A stretch of DNA of 64,000 bases. Origin: Pseudomonadota bacterium. GTDB taxonomy: Bacteria > Bdellovibrionota > Bacteriovoracia > Bacteriovoracales > Bacteriovoracaceae. Location: NCBI GenBank assembly GCA_027487515.1, contig JAIYDL010000007.1, positions 186,001-250,000 of the forward strand, written 5' to 3'. Shown here piece by piece: positions 24,930 to 32,547 of this stretch; positions within the stretch are counted from its first letter, which is position 1; each line of letters begins with the position of its first letter. The notes beneath the pieces are model-generated. The model was not told the DNA's origin, made no database searches, and was given only the letters and a program-made list of their open reading frames with translations. A program made the translations under genes and the position numbers.

Positions 24930-26459
24930 TTGGAGAAGGCCCTAGTTCTATTTTTTCTGCTCATCGGCGGTCAAGCTGTCTTTGCTCAGGACGAAGACCT
25001 CTCGGCCCTTGAGACGGCGATCGATGAAGACCGCCTCGGTACGACCAAAGAAACTCCCGGTGCCGAACCGGATGCCAACGCCGGAGATAACCGCCCGAAG
25101 AGGTGGACCCGGAAAGACAACATCGATCCCAAGGACACTGAAACTCAGGGACGAGTGCTCGACCTCCGGTCGGTCATCGAAGAGGGCTTTCGGCGAAATC
25201 CTTTTGAGCGTATCCGGGGCCAACAGCGCGAGCAGATTGAGCTTCTGAAGACCGATGTCTGGCAGAAGTTCTGGCTCCCCAAGGTCTCCTTAGAGCTCGA
25301 CACCAGCAACCACAGAATCGACCGGTTCCATGAGTCGAATCAATCGTCTACTGGAATGGGTGCCCAGCAAGCTCCCACCGGAAGCCTCGGTCTCGTCATC
25401 GACCGCTACACACTCTTCAACTGGGGCCGAGACTATCTCCAGTACCAAAACGAGCGACAGACCCTGAACCGATCCAACCAGCAGCTGAGCGAAGCGCGAC
25501 GGAGATTGAAGTTCAGCCTCATCAACCAGTATTTCAACATGATTCGGACGAAGGAAATTAAACGCATCCGCCAGGAACAGCTGCGGCAGACCTCCTTCAT
25601 TCATCGCCTCGCGCGAGAAAAACTCCAGCTCAGAAAAATCCGCGCCCAGGAATATTATCAAACACGCTCAGAGTACCTTCGATCCCAGACGGAGTATCAG
25701 GAATCCCTGTATGACGTGGGTCTCCAGGAAGAAGACATGGCGAATCTTCTGGGTGACGAGTGGCGAGGGTCATACCGCACTGTGGAGCAACTCAAGTACG
25801 TCGCCGTCTCCACCTCCCTGGATGAGGCGCTAAAGCTCGCGGAGGAGCAGTCCGTTGATTTCCGGGACGCGAAGCTCGCCTACGACAACGCCAGCAGGAG
25901 CTACGAGCGAGCGCTCAAAGAGAACCTTCCCCTCCCGGAGTTTAGCTTCAACCTCGGAACCTACCGGACGGGCTTTGATCCCAACGGAACCACTTGGCAG
26001 TACCAGACGGCCTCCGGGAACCGAAACATCGAGCTCGTCGCCGCGATCGACATGCGCTGGACCCTTCTCGGTGAGGGGGGCTTCTTTAATTCGCGGGTGA
26101 ACCAGCAGGCGTACCTCAACAAGCGGATCGCAGAGATAAACTTCTTCAACGTAAAACGGCTTCTCGAGGTCAAGCTTCGAACCATTTACAAGACCCTTCG
26201 CTTCCTCGAGCAGAAGGTGGAGATCGCAAGCTTCCAACACAAAAACGCTCAGAGTAACTACGATTCAGTCCTCGACAATTACATCGCAGGCCGGGCCACC
26301 TACGCCGACATCAAGTTCGCCGTCGATAACCTCGTGATCTCCCATGTGAACTCCGAGAACGTGAAATACGAGCACCTCCTGAAAAAGCTCGAACTCGCCG
26401 ACTACATGGGGCTCGAGGACTTTCCCGGAGAAAACTTCGAGCAGCTGGCGCAGAGGTAA
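24930..26459 (+). CDS. TolC-family outer-membrane efflux protein
   Basis: 509 residues from TTG 24930, chosen because GGGAG lies seven bases upstream and the signal peptide (ends VFAQ) begins there. Two long internally similar halves with alternating coiled-coil and strand segments follow: LRSVIEEGFRRNPFERIRGQQ, and later SLDEALKLAEEQSVDFRDAKLAYDNA, the usual opening of the second OEP half. The linker of about 75 residues after the signal peptide is acidic. It would form the trimeric channel of a type I or RND exporter, yet no pump genes are adjacent. Its stop lies three bases before the beta-barrel gene. Confidence 0.85.
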   Translation: MEKALVLFFLLIGGQAVFAQDEDLSALETAIDEDRLGTTKETPGAEPDANAGDNRPKRWTRKDNIDPKDTETQGRVLDLRSVIEEGFRRNPFERIRGQQREQIELLKTDVWQKFWLPKVSLELDTSNHRIDRFHESNQSSTGMGAQQAPTGSLGLVIDRYTLFNWGRDYLQYQNERQTLNRSNQQLSEARRRLKFSLINQYFNMIRTKEIKRIRQEQLRQTSFIHRLAREKLQLRKIRAQEYYQTRSEYLRSQTEYQESLYDVGLQEEDMANLLGDEWRGSYRTVEQLKYVAVSTSLDEALKLAEEQSVDFRDAKLAYDNASRSYERALKENLPLPEFSFNLGTYRTGFDPNGTTWQYQTASGNRNIELVAAIDMRWTLLGEGGFFNSRVNQQAYLNKRIAEINFFNVKRLLEVKLRTIYKTLRFLEQKVEIASFQHKNAQSNYDSVLDNYIAGRATYADIKFAVDNLVISHVNSENVKYEHLLKKLELADYMGLEDFPGENFEQLAQR

Positions 26460-26462
26460 CAC

Positions 26463-27218
26463 ATGAGCTACATCTTCCTCCTCCTTTTCCCTCTGAGTGC
26501 TTTCGCCGATTTCTACGACCTCCCCGAAGAGGAGCTCAATCCCGATTCAGAAGAAGTTCTCATCAGGAAACCCGAGAAGTACCTTCGCCACGAGAGCATG
26601 ATCTACGACCTCGACACGGACCTCGGGATCAAGGATCAGCGCCGCTACACGGGTGAGGACCGGAACCGACTCTCCATCTCCGGCCACGTGTCCGGGAACT
26701 ACGAGCAGTTCGGAGATCTCTTCGGCGGAGACATCGCCTACCTCAGACGATCGACGCGGTACCATCAACTGTGGTGGGGGGCCCAGTTCTTCCAGCACCG
26801 CACGTACTTCGATGCGATCACCCAGAACCCGGCGAACCGAGGAACGAACAGCGACGGGAGCTTCCGGCGCCCGGGAGACGTTCGAAACACTGTCATGGCA
26901 GCGGGCCTCGGCGTGGGCCACCGGTTCAAGCTTCTCCTCGATTTTTTTCCCACCGAGGACGTCTACGAAAACATCGATGTCTTCGTGAACGGAGTCCAGC
27001 TCAATGAGTCGTTCATCGACCGTGAGTACCGAGGGTATGGCCTCACGGCCAACTATGGTATCCACAAACGAACGAGCACGAGTTTTTTCTGGGGTGGGAA
27101 AATGTCCTACAACTTCGCTAGCGTCACTAGAAGACCCATCGCTAACGAACCGAAGCGGGCCCGGAGTCTTACTCTTGGTTGGCTTTCCTTCGCCCTTGAG
27201 CTGGGGATCTTTTTCTAG
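26463..27218 (+). CDS. Putative outer-membrane beta-barrel protein
   Basis: 251 residues, signal peptide ending at AFAD. The mature part starts acidic, then shows alternating polar/hydrophobic strands (RLSISGHVSGNYEQF, YHQLWWGAQFFQHRTYF, TSTSFFWGGKMSYNFA) and ends in aromatic residues (LELGIFF), a typical end for barrels inserted by BamA. It starts three bases after the TolC-family gene, so they form an operon and may work in the same envelope system. Family not recognised. Confidence 0.6.
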   Translation: MSYIFLLLFPLSAFADFYDLPEEELNPDSEEVLIRKPEKYLRHESMIYDLDTDLGIKDQRRYTGEDRNRLSISGHVSGNYEQFGDLFGGDIAYLRRSTRYHQLWWGAQFFQHRTYFDAITQNPANRGTNSDGSFRRPGDVRNTVMAAGLGVGHRFKLLLDFFPTEDVYENIDVFVNGVQLNESFIDREYRGYGLTANYGIHKRTSTSFFWGGKMSYNFASVTRRPIANEPKRARSLTLGWLSFALELGIFF

Positions 27219-27224
27219 TCCTTC

Positions 27225-27836
27225 TTAACGGATCTCGGAGATCACGTGGTCTTGTCCAGAGAAGAGGCTCTGTTCCTGCTTGATGTAGGCCTTCGCTTCT
27301 TCGACATTGCTGAAGACACCGAGACTAACCCGATACCAGGTTCCTTTATCCGCGATTTTCACTTCGTTAATGATGGGGCTATAACCGCGCACGGTAAACC
27401 CCTCCGCAAACTGCTTCGCTTCGTCGAGGGTATTGTAGGAGCCTAGTTGAATCGTAAATTTCCCTGCCATCGTCGAACTCATCTTATTTTCTGAATCCGC
27501 GGGAGTACTCATCGGCGTCGCCGGCTTGTCATCGGAGGAGAACTTCTCTAGCTCATCTGAAAGCCGAGTCTTTGATTCATCCATCAGCTTCTTAAGCTTT
27601 TCTTCATCGCTAAGTTTGGCGTCTTGAGAGACCGTCGCTTCGGCATCCTCTTCGACGGAAGATTTGAGCTCCACGGTCTTCTCATCCTCGGGCTTGAGCC
27701 CCGCTTCATTAAATGCAAGCTTCCGTCCTAAGCGGATGCCCAATGTGAAGCTCGTAATAATCAAAACCACTACAAAGATCAAAACCAGGATGATTTCTTT
27801 CTTTTCAAAAATGATGACTTTATTATTTTCTTCCAT
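27225..27836 (-). CDS. SPOR-domain inner-membrane protein
   Basis: 203 residues. A cytoplasmic basic tail precedes one membrane segment (about 14-36), then an acidic, low-complexity linker (about 45-120) and a C-terminal SPOR domain (about 125-200) with FTIQLGSYNTLDEAKQFAEGF and WYRVSLGVFSNVEEAKAYI. SPOR domains bind denuded peptidoglycan at division sites, so a cell-division or wall role such as FtsN-like or DedD-like is likely; the exact partner is not evident. It converges with the barrel gene and diverges from the pilus operon. Confidence 0.85.
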   Translation of the reverse strand: MEENNKVIIFEKKEIILVLIFVVVLIITSFTLGIRLGRKLAFNEAGLKPEDEKTVELKSSVEEDAEATVSQDAKLSDEEKLKKLMDESKTRLSDELEKFSSDDKPATPMSTPADSENKMSSTMAGKFTIQLGSYNTLDEAKQFAEGFTVRGYSPIINEVKIADKGTWYRVSLGVFSNVEEAKAYIKQEQSLFSGQDHVISEIR

Positions 27837-27842
27837 GTCAAT

Positions 27843-27848
27843 ATTTTA
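27843..27848 (-). promoter_or_regulatory. -10 element TAAAAT before the SPOR gene
   Basis: On the minus strand TAAAAT ends six bases before ATG 27836; no ribosome site fits in between. Candidate leaderless start. Confidence 0.5.
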
Positions 27849-27974
27849 GGGGTTTACCCCATTTTGCGCCACACATTTTCATACTTGAACAAAACACTCT
27901 CCTAGCTCCCCCACCCCCCTGACACCCTCAAGCGAGACCCGTAAAACGAGGACCTAACCCTAACGGAGGCACCT

Positions 27975-28157
27975 ATGAAGACAATTCTAAAAAACCAACA
28001 AGGCCAAGGGATCATGGAGTACGTCATTATCTCTAGCCTCATCGGCATCTGTTGCCTGGTAGCGGTCAAACAGTTCGGAGAAGTCATCCAGAAGCGGATC
28101 GAGAACATGAAGTCTCAGGTCGCAAACGAAATCTCTCTCAAGGACGCGCGTCGGTGA
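27975..28157 (+). CDS. Flp-type (class IVb) pilin
   Basis: 60 residues, the size of Flp pilins. A short basic leader ends in QGQG, with cleavage expected after the glycine, and the mature N-terminus is IMEYVIISSLIGICCLVAV: Glu at position 3 after cleavage, then Tyr and a hydrophobic helix, as in Flp. A hydrophilic tail follows. GGAGG lies five bases before the ATG. It is the first gene of the Tad-like operon, overlapping the next gene by four bases. It should be the main subunit of the pilus; the prepilin peptidase is not in this window. Confidence 0.8.
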   Translation: MKTILKNQQGQGIMEYVIISSLIGICCLVAVKQFGEVIQKRIENMKSQVANEISLKDARR

Positions 28158-28426
28158 GTGCTCTCTCTACTGCCGCTGCACTTGCGCTCCTGATCACTCT
28201 GGGTGCTCAGGCAGTAGAGTTCCAGCGGAGCACTGTCTGCAGGCAAGAGGCCTGGCTCCGCTCGGTTGAACTTCTGACCGAGGCGAAGCTCTCTCGGCCC
28301 CGGCCACAGAGCGGAACACTCCTCAGAAAGTGCGCCACACGGATCTGGCGATTGGGTGACAGGGCCATTTGGCAACGGTTCGCTAAAACGCATCAGGTGG
28401 AGCTCAACCTCCCGGGGCCGTTATGA
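28154..28426 (+). CDS. Small exported protein of the pilus locus
   Basis: 90 residues from GTG 28154, whose GTGA overlaps the pilin stop. A hydrophobic N-terminus (SALSTAAALALLITLGAQAVEF) could be a signal peptide or a pseudopilin-like helix; the remainder is basic with two cysteines that may pair. It overlaps the following gene by four bases (ATGA). A minor pilus subunit is plausible by position and N-terminal shape, but I do not recognise the family. Confidence 0.6.
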   Translation: MSALSTAAALALLITLGAQAVEFQRSTVCRQEAWLRSVELLTEAKLSRPRPQSGTLLRKCATRIWRLGDRAIWQRFAKTHQVELNLPGPL

Positions 28427-28986
28427 ATCAGCGTGGGGACGTATCTCTTGTCGCAGTATCGCTTCTCTTCGCCATGACCGGCCTCCTTACTCTGGCCTCC
28501 GTTGAACTTCAAAGATCGTTTCGACTCCTCGAACGCAGAACAGAACTCTTCCTCTGCGTGCGAGAGCTGAACGGAGAACTCAACGAGTTACTTCGGGTCT
28601 CCGGGCAGGCCAACTGGGGGATCCGAAACGCTCAGCGGGCCTCCGTGCTTGCGATCTTCATCCCCGGTCTCCAAGGAGCTGCAGCGGGTGCGGAGAAGGT
28701 TAAATCTCTCCTGCAGCAGTTTCAAAATGCCAAGATCGCTTTGTACCTTAAGCACATTTTGCACCTTCAGAGGCGCGGTTGCCCCCTCGATCCTCGAATG
28801 CTCGGAACTCCCTTCGGATTGAACCGGGATCACGAGGGGGCCTTGCGGTTAAAGGAGAGAACATGGACTTACAGATACTTCTCAAGCCCCTATCTACTCA
28901 GCGTGGAGAGCAAAGCGCGAAACTGGGAGGCCATAAATCCGAAGCTCGAGTATCAGTCCACCGAGAAACGGGCGAGATCACCCTGA
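28423..28986 (+). CDS. TadE/TadG-like pseudopilin of the pilus locus
   Basis: 187 residues. The N-terminus MNQRGDVSLVAVSLLFAMTG resembles the cleavage region and hydrophobic helix of TadE/TadG-type proteins (short basic leader, Gly, then a membrane helix). Two cysteines in the mature part (FLCVREL and RGCPLD) may pair. Start overlaps the previous stop by four bases. Its last 124 bases also encode the beginning of the next gene in another frame. Call is by position and N-terminal pattern. Confidence 0.6.
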   Translation: MNQRGDVSLVAVSLLFAMTGLLTLASVELQRSFRLLERRTELFLCVRELNGELNELLRVSGQANWGIRNAQRASVLAIFIPGLQGAAAGAEKVKSLLQQFQNAKIALYLKHILHLQRRGCPLDPRMLGTPFGLNRDHEGALRLKERTWTYRYFSSPYLLSVESKARNWEAINPKLEYQSTEKRARSP

Positions 28987-29129
28987 CACTTGTTCTGGTC
29001 CTACTCATCGCGAGCGGCCTGTTCGCGGCACTCTTGTGGTTGAACGTCCATTTCGAAAAGAAAACGAAGGAGCATTTGCGTGACTTTCAAAATGATTGGA
29101 AAACTCTGGAAGCGAGATACAAAACCTAA
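28863..29129 (+). CDS. Small TadE-like membrane protein with long upstream overlap
   Basis: 88 residues from ATG 28863, which has a textbook AAGGAG five bases upstream (28852-28857). About 40 hydrophilic residues precede the helix TLTLVLVLLIASGLFAALLWL, and a charged helix follows (EKKTKEHLRDFQNDWKTLE). RETGEITLTLVL is a plausible prepilin-type cleavage context. The first 124 bases are shared, in another frame, with the preceding gene. No later ATG, GTG or TTG would shorten it before the hydrophobic stretch, so the long overlap appears real. Its end overlaps the next gene by 50 bases. Confidence 0.6.
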   Translation: MDLQILLKPLSTQRGEQSAKLGGHKSEARVSVHRETGEITLTLVLVLLIASGLFAALLWLNVHFEKKTKEHLRDFQNDWKTLEARYKT

Positions 29130-29511
29130 GCTGTGGTGGGTGAAGCTCGGTCTCGCTTTAGTTGTGTCGAACATCTTTTTCTACCTCCTCTTCGGGAGTC
29201 CCCCTCAAGCAACTCCAGCTCCGTTGCAGTCCCCTCGGTCCGGGTGGGTTGAGGTCCAGATCGAGGCCGAATTACAGACACCGTTTCAGGTTGGAAAAAA
29301 AGTTCTCATCATCAACCGAAGTCAACGATTAAAAGTTGAAGGGGTGCTAGATGGTGAGAGGCACGAAGAGCACAACAAGCTCACATTCTTGGTTCAAGAA
29401 AAAGATGCTCCTGTGCTTTTCCTTTACCGAGATTGGGAAATTGTACCGTTCCTGAGAAACCTCACTCTCACGACCTTCACAAAAGGAAGAACACATGAAA
29501 TTTCTTATTAG
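29080..29511 (+). CDS. Membrane-anchored protein of the pilus locus (possible CpaB/RcpC counterpart)
   Basis: 143 residues from GTG 29080, with AAGGAG seven bases upstream; ATG 29092 is the alternative. A single membrane helix (about 20-40) is followed by a periplasmic beta-rich domain (VEVQIEAELQTPFQVGKKVLII, then LTFLVQEKDAPVLFLY). CpaB/RcpC proteins have the same anchor plus beta-domain layout and sit just before the secretin gene, but this one is shorter and I see no clear SAF motif, so the equivalence is tentative. Confidence 0.5.
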   Translation: MTFKMIGKLWKRDTKPKLWWVKLGLALVVSNIFFYLLFGSPPQATPAPLQSPRSGWVEVQIEAELQTPFQVGKKVLIINRSQRLKVEGVLDGERHEEHNKLTFLVQEKDAPVLFLYRDWEIVPFLRNLTLTTFTKGRTHEISY

Positions 29512-29782
29512 CATACTTCTAACTTTGGAAGTCGCACTCGCAGCACCGATCAACATCAGCTACGAAGGTGAGAGAGAAGATGCGCAGATCTACTTGAAAA
29601 TTTTTGAAGAGGATTACCTGATTCCCCGAGAGCTGATCGGACTGATCCCCGCAGAAGATTGTGGGAAGGTGAAGGTCCAAGGTAAAATAGATCTCTGTAT
29701 AAACGACAACGGAGACTTATTAGTAGTCTCCGTTGATCGTGCGTTTATTGAAGAGTCTTTGAAAGTCTTCCGAGCCCCTTAG
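29495..29782 (+). CDS. Small periplasmic protein of the pilus locus
   Basis: 95 residues with a signal peptide ending in ALAA. The mature part has a hydrophilic, acidic, beta-type pattern and two cysteines (EDCGKVKV and DLCINDNG) that could form a disulfide. AAGGA stands before ATG 29495, and the gene overlaps its predecessor by 17 bases. By position it could assist the secretin, as pilotins or RcpB-like proteins do, but it has no lipobox. No family recognised. Confidence 0.55.
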   Translation: MKFLISILLTLEVALAAPINISYEGEREDAQIYLKIFEEDYLIPRELIGLIPAEDCGKVKVQGKIDLCINDNGDLLVVSVDRAFIEESLKVFRAP

Positions 29783-29795
29783 GAGGAGCTATGAA

Positions 29796-30020
29796 TTACT
29801 TCGTCGTAGCTTTCTTAGTTACTTTCTTTGTGACTTTCGCAGCTTTCGGTGCGGCAGCTTTTGTAGCTTTCGGTGCCTTCGGAGCAGCAGCAGTAGCTTC
29901 TTCATGGATAGCAAACTTAGGAGTCGTGCCCTTATTCCGGTTTGCGGCCTTTCTTTTCGCACCCATAGCTCTGTGCTTAGCTTTACGACGGTTTTCGGTT
30001 ACTGCGGTTCTAGAAGCCAT
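29796..30020 (-). CDS. Histone H1-like, Ala/Lys/Pro-rich DNA-binding protein
   Basis: 74 residues. The N-terminal half is basic (RTAVTENRRKAKHRAMGAKR, then NRNKGTTPKFAIHE) and the tail is a repetitive Ala-Lys-Pro-Thr sequence (PKAPKATKAAAPKAAK and on), as in eukaryotic H1 tails and bacterial H1-like proteins. It should bind and compact DNA. GGAG stands eight bases before ATG 30020, supporting translation. It is read against the pilus operon, between the small periplasmic protein and the secretin, and lies wholly antisense to an N-terminal extension that the secretin frame could have from ATG 29791. Confidence 0.8.
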   Translation of the reverse strand: MASRTAVTENRRKAKHRAMGAKRKAANRNKGTTPKFAIHEEATAAAPKAPKATKAAAPKAAKVTKKVTKKATTK

Positions 30021-30044
30021 AGGGATCTCCTCAAAGAAAAATCA

Positions 30045-30050
30045 TAAGTT
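30045..30050 (+). promoter_or_regulatory. Possible -10 (TAAGTT) before the secretin
   Basis: TAAGTT ends seven bases before ATG 30058, which has no ribosome site. Weak on its own, but the spacing matches the other leaderless candidates in this window. Confidence 0.25.
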
Positions 30051-30057
30051 ATCAAAA

Positions 30058-31338
30058 ATGAAGCTCCTCAATGTAACGGTAACCCTTTTACTTGTCAAAA
30101 CCTTCCTGTGTTTGCCCGTCGCGGCAAATGCATCGATGTTGTCAAGTGACATCATCCTCGCCAAGGGGGAACAAAAAGAATTGTCCCCCGGTGCCTTGAC
30201 CAACTTTTCCGTGGGGAACCCCGAGGTGATTTCCTATAAATACATGCCAAAGCAAGGAAAGCTACTGATCAAGGGGAAAAAAGTCGGTTTCACAGACCTC
30301 GTGATTTGGAACAAGGAGGGAAAACAGGTCTACAGCATCTACGTGCTCTCGAAGCAGAAGTTCCTGAAGACCTTCCAACTCGCAGACGCTCTGAAGAATT
30401 TGAATCTCACGATCGACATTAAAGGGCCGGTCATGACAGCTTCGGGCTCTCTTACCGACTTCTCTGATTACCTCTACTTACAAAAAATCCGAGCGCAATT
30501 CCAGGAACAGGTGTTTTTTAAGATAACGATCTCAAGAGACCTTCGAAACCACATCATTGGCCAGCTCTACCATAAACTCTACGCGAACGGCTTTTCCAGC
30601 GTCGCCTGTCAGCTCGATTGGCTCGACATCACCTGCTACTACGAGGGACAGAAAAACGAGGGCCTCCTGAAGCAGCTGGCGAGCTTTTATCGAGTGACGT
30701 TCATAGCCCAGGACTCGCGCCAACAGCGTCGGAACTACCGCCTAAAACTTAAACTCATACAGGTCGAGCAAATGGATGGGCGCGAGATCCATCTTGGCCT
30801 AGATAAGCTCTCCGGAAACATCTCCGACCTCTTCGAATTTGGGCTACGGAGGCTCATCGATAACAACGCAGTCCTCCTGGCCAGGTCTAAGCTTGATCTC
30901 TCGACCTTGGCTGAGCCGGAGCTTGTGGCGAACCTCAACGCCAATCAGCTCGTCGAGATTGGGTCTCAAATCCCCTATCAAAATGTTTCCGTCCAAGGGA
31001 CGGCAGTCATCGCCCCGATCGACTGGCGCTTCGCAGGGCTAAAGATCAAGACAAAACTCTCCGAGTCCTACGGAAAGCTCCTCCTCGACTACGAAACTGA
31101 GTTCTCAAGGCCCGTCGACCAGGCCATCAGCGGAAGCAAGGAGGTCTCATCGGCATTCCTCGAGGTCGGTGTGCCATTGAAGATTTTTCAAATCGGATTC
31201 CAAACCTCGAGCCGGGATCGACGGGGGATCCCTCTCATTTCCGAGATTCCCGTGCTTCGGCACCTCTTTGAATCAAAGTCAGACCAGAAAACCTATAAAC
31301 ACATCTACGGGTACGCAGTGCTCGAAGAGGCCAACTAG
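30058..31338 (+). CDS. Secretin of a Tad-like pilus (CpaC/RcpA family)
   Basis: 426 residues from ATG 30058, where a signal peptide begins (KLLNVTVTLLLVKTFLCLPV, cleaved near VAANA). An N-terminal pilus-assembly domain has LAKGEQKELSPGALTNFSVGN and GFTDLVIWNKEGK. A middle region with a cysteine pair follows, and the C-terminal secretin gate has VANLNANQLVEIGSQIPYQN, GLKIKTKLSESYGKLLLDYE and the closing RGIPLISEIPVLRHLFES. It forms the outer-membrane pore for the Flp pilus. The frame stays open upstream to ATG 29791, which has AGGAGG four bases before it, so a form with 89 extra residues cannot be excluded. It is followed one base later by the ATPase gene. Confidence 0.85.
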   Translation: MKLLNVTVTLLLVKTFLCLPVAANASMLSSDIILAKGEQKELSPGALTNFSVGNPEVISYKYMPKQGKLLIKGKKVGFTDLVIWNKEGKQVYSIYVLSKQKFLKTFQLADALKNLNLTIDIKGPVMTASGSLTDFSDYLYLQKIRAQFQEQVFFKITISRDLRNHIIGQLYHKLYANGFSSVACQLDWLDITCYYEGQKNEGLLKQLASFYRVTFIAQDSRQQRRNYRLKLKLIQVEQMDGREIHLGLDKLSGNISDLFEFGLRRLIDNNAVLLARSKLDLSTLAEPELVANLNANQLVEIGSQIPYQNVSVQGTAVIAPIDWRFAGLKIKTKLSESYGKLLLDYETEFSRPVDQAISGSKEVSSAFLEVGVPLKIFQIGFQTSSRDRRGIPLISEIPVLRHLFESKSDQKTYKHIYGYAVLEEAN

Positions 31339-31339
31339 C

Positions 31340-32449
31340 ATGCTGAGCCTATTTGCCGGTGAAGTACAGCCCCTCCCTTCCGCGGAGGCACGGAGTCGCT
31401 CACGAGAAATTTTGGTCTCGGCACTCAACAAAGGGAGCATCCCGGCTTGGGAAACTCATCAGACAGAGCTCCCCGCAATGACCCAGGAAGACCTTACAGT
31501 CGTGGAGGAGAGCTTCCGAAAGCTCACCTCCTGGACCTTCCTTCCCGAGCTCCTGGAAGAAAAGGCAACAGAGTTTCTCTTCCACGCACCTGACCTGATT
31601 CAGATCATTCAGACTAGCGGTCAGCGGAAGGTTAGCTCGGTCCCTCTCTGCGATGAAGACTGGCAACTTTGGCTCGAAATCATCTCTCTCGCCTTCCATC
31701 AAAACTGGAACCTGCGGCACCCATTTGCGAGTTTCTACGGCAAACTCTTCGGTGCCTCCTACCGCATGAGTCTTGTTCACGGCTCGACTTCCCCCGAGGG
31801 ACGCTCGAAACTCGTCCTGCGGAGACTGGCCGAGACTCCGTTCCAGCTTTCCGACTTCGGTGGTGCGGGCCTTCTCGCGGAACTCGTCCAACAGAAAAAA
31901 AACATCCTCATTGCCGGGGCCACGGCTTCAGGCAAAACATCCTTGCTCGCAAGCTTAACCAGTTCCTTTAAACCCACGGAGCACGTGGTCGTCCTCGAGG
32001 ATACTTTTGAGATCTTTTCCCATCATCCTTACCTCACCCGGTTCCTCGCGGGATCGACGCCGGAAACGGAGCTTAAGGCCTATCTGTCCTATAGTCTTCG
32101 ATTAAGTCCGGACCGAATCTTGTTGGGAGAAATGCGCTCCCACGAGGTGATTCCATTTATGCTCGCCATGAACACCGGACATCGCGGGCTCATGGGGACG
32201 ATTCACGCAGCAAGTGCCGCCGATGCGATTAATCGTGTCGCCCTGCTATTCTCTCTGTATGCCGGTGAAGGGGGGTTAAACTTTGACCGGGTCATAGAAC
32301 TCGTGTGTCGAAACTTGGAGTACGTGGTCTTCATGGAACAGCGTAGAGTCACAGAGGTCATCCGGATCCTTGGATCGGATCGGGGTGTCCCTTTTTATGA
32401 AACCATCATCGCCGGGGGCCCTGGAATTTGTCCGGACGATCCACCGTAA
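31340..32449 (+). CDS. TadA/CpaF-family pilus secretion ATPase
   Basis: 369 residues from ATG 31340, one base after the secretin stop. The N-terminal helical domain leads into the RecA-like core: Walker A IAGATASGKTSLLASL (near residue 195-205), VVVLEDTFEIF as the Asp box, RILLGEMRSHEVIPFM as the Walker B region, and MGTIHAASAADAINR with the conserved His. It drives Flp pilus assembly from the cytoplasm. Only the ATPase and secretin of the machine are here; TadB/C may be the GspF-like gene at 35.2-36.1 kb, and TadZ and a prepilin peptidase are not seen. Confidence 0.88.
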   Translation: MLSLFAGEVQPLPSAEARSRSREILVSALNKGSIPAWETHQTELPAMTQEDLTVVEESFRKLTSWTFLPELLEEKATEFLFHAPDLIQIIQTSGQRKVSSVPLCDEDWQLWLEIISLAFHQNWNLRHPFASFYGKLFGASYRMSLVHGSTSPEGRSKLVLRRLAETPFQLSDFGGAGLLAELVQQKKNILIAGATASGKTSLLASLTSSFKPTEHVVVLEDTFEIFSHHPYLTRFLAGSTPETELKAYLSYSLRLSPDRILLGEMRSHEVIPFMLAMNTGHRGLMGTIHAASAADAINRVALLFSLYAGEGGLNFDRVIELVCRNLEYVVFMEQRRVTEVIRILGSDRGVPFYETIIAGGPGICPDDPP

Positions 32450-32547
32450 ACTCTTTTGACAGGTGGAGACGAGGTTTATGGATTTCTCTTATGTTATTTG
32501 CGCTTGAAGCATCCAAGGCCGGCACGAAGATTGCTCAGCAATAAACC

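Noticed and set aside
29791-30057. An 89-residue N-terminal extension of the secretin
   Set aside because: Its residues are the antisense of an H1-like gene with its own ribosome site, and the secretin signal peptide begins at 30058; kept as an open question in the findings because AGGAGG precedes ATG 29791.
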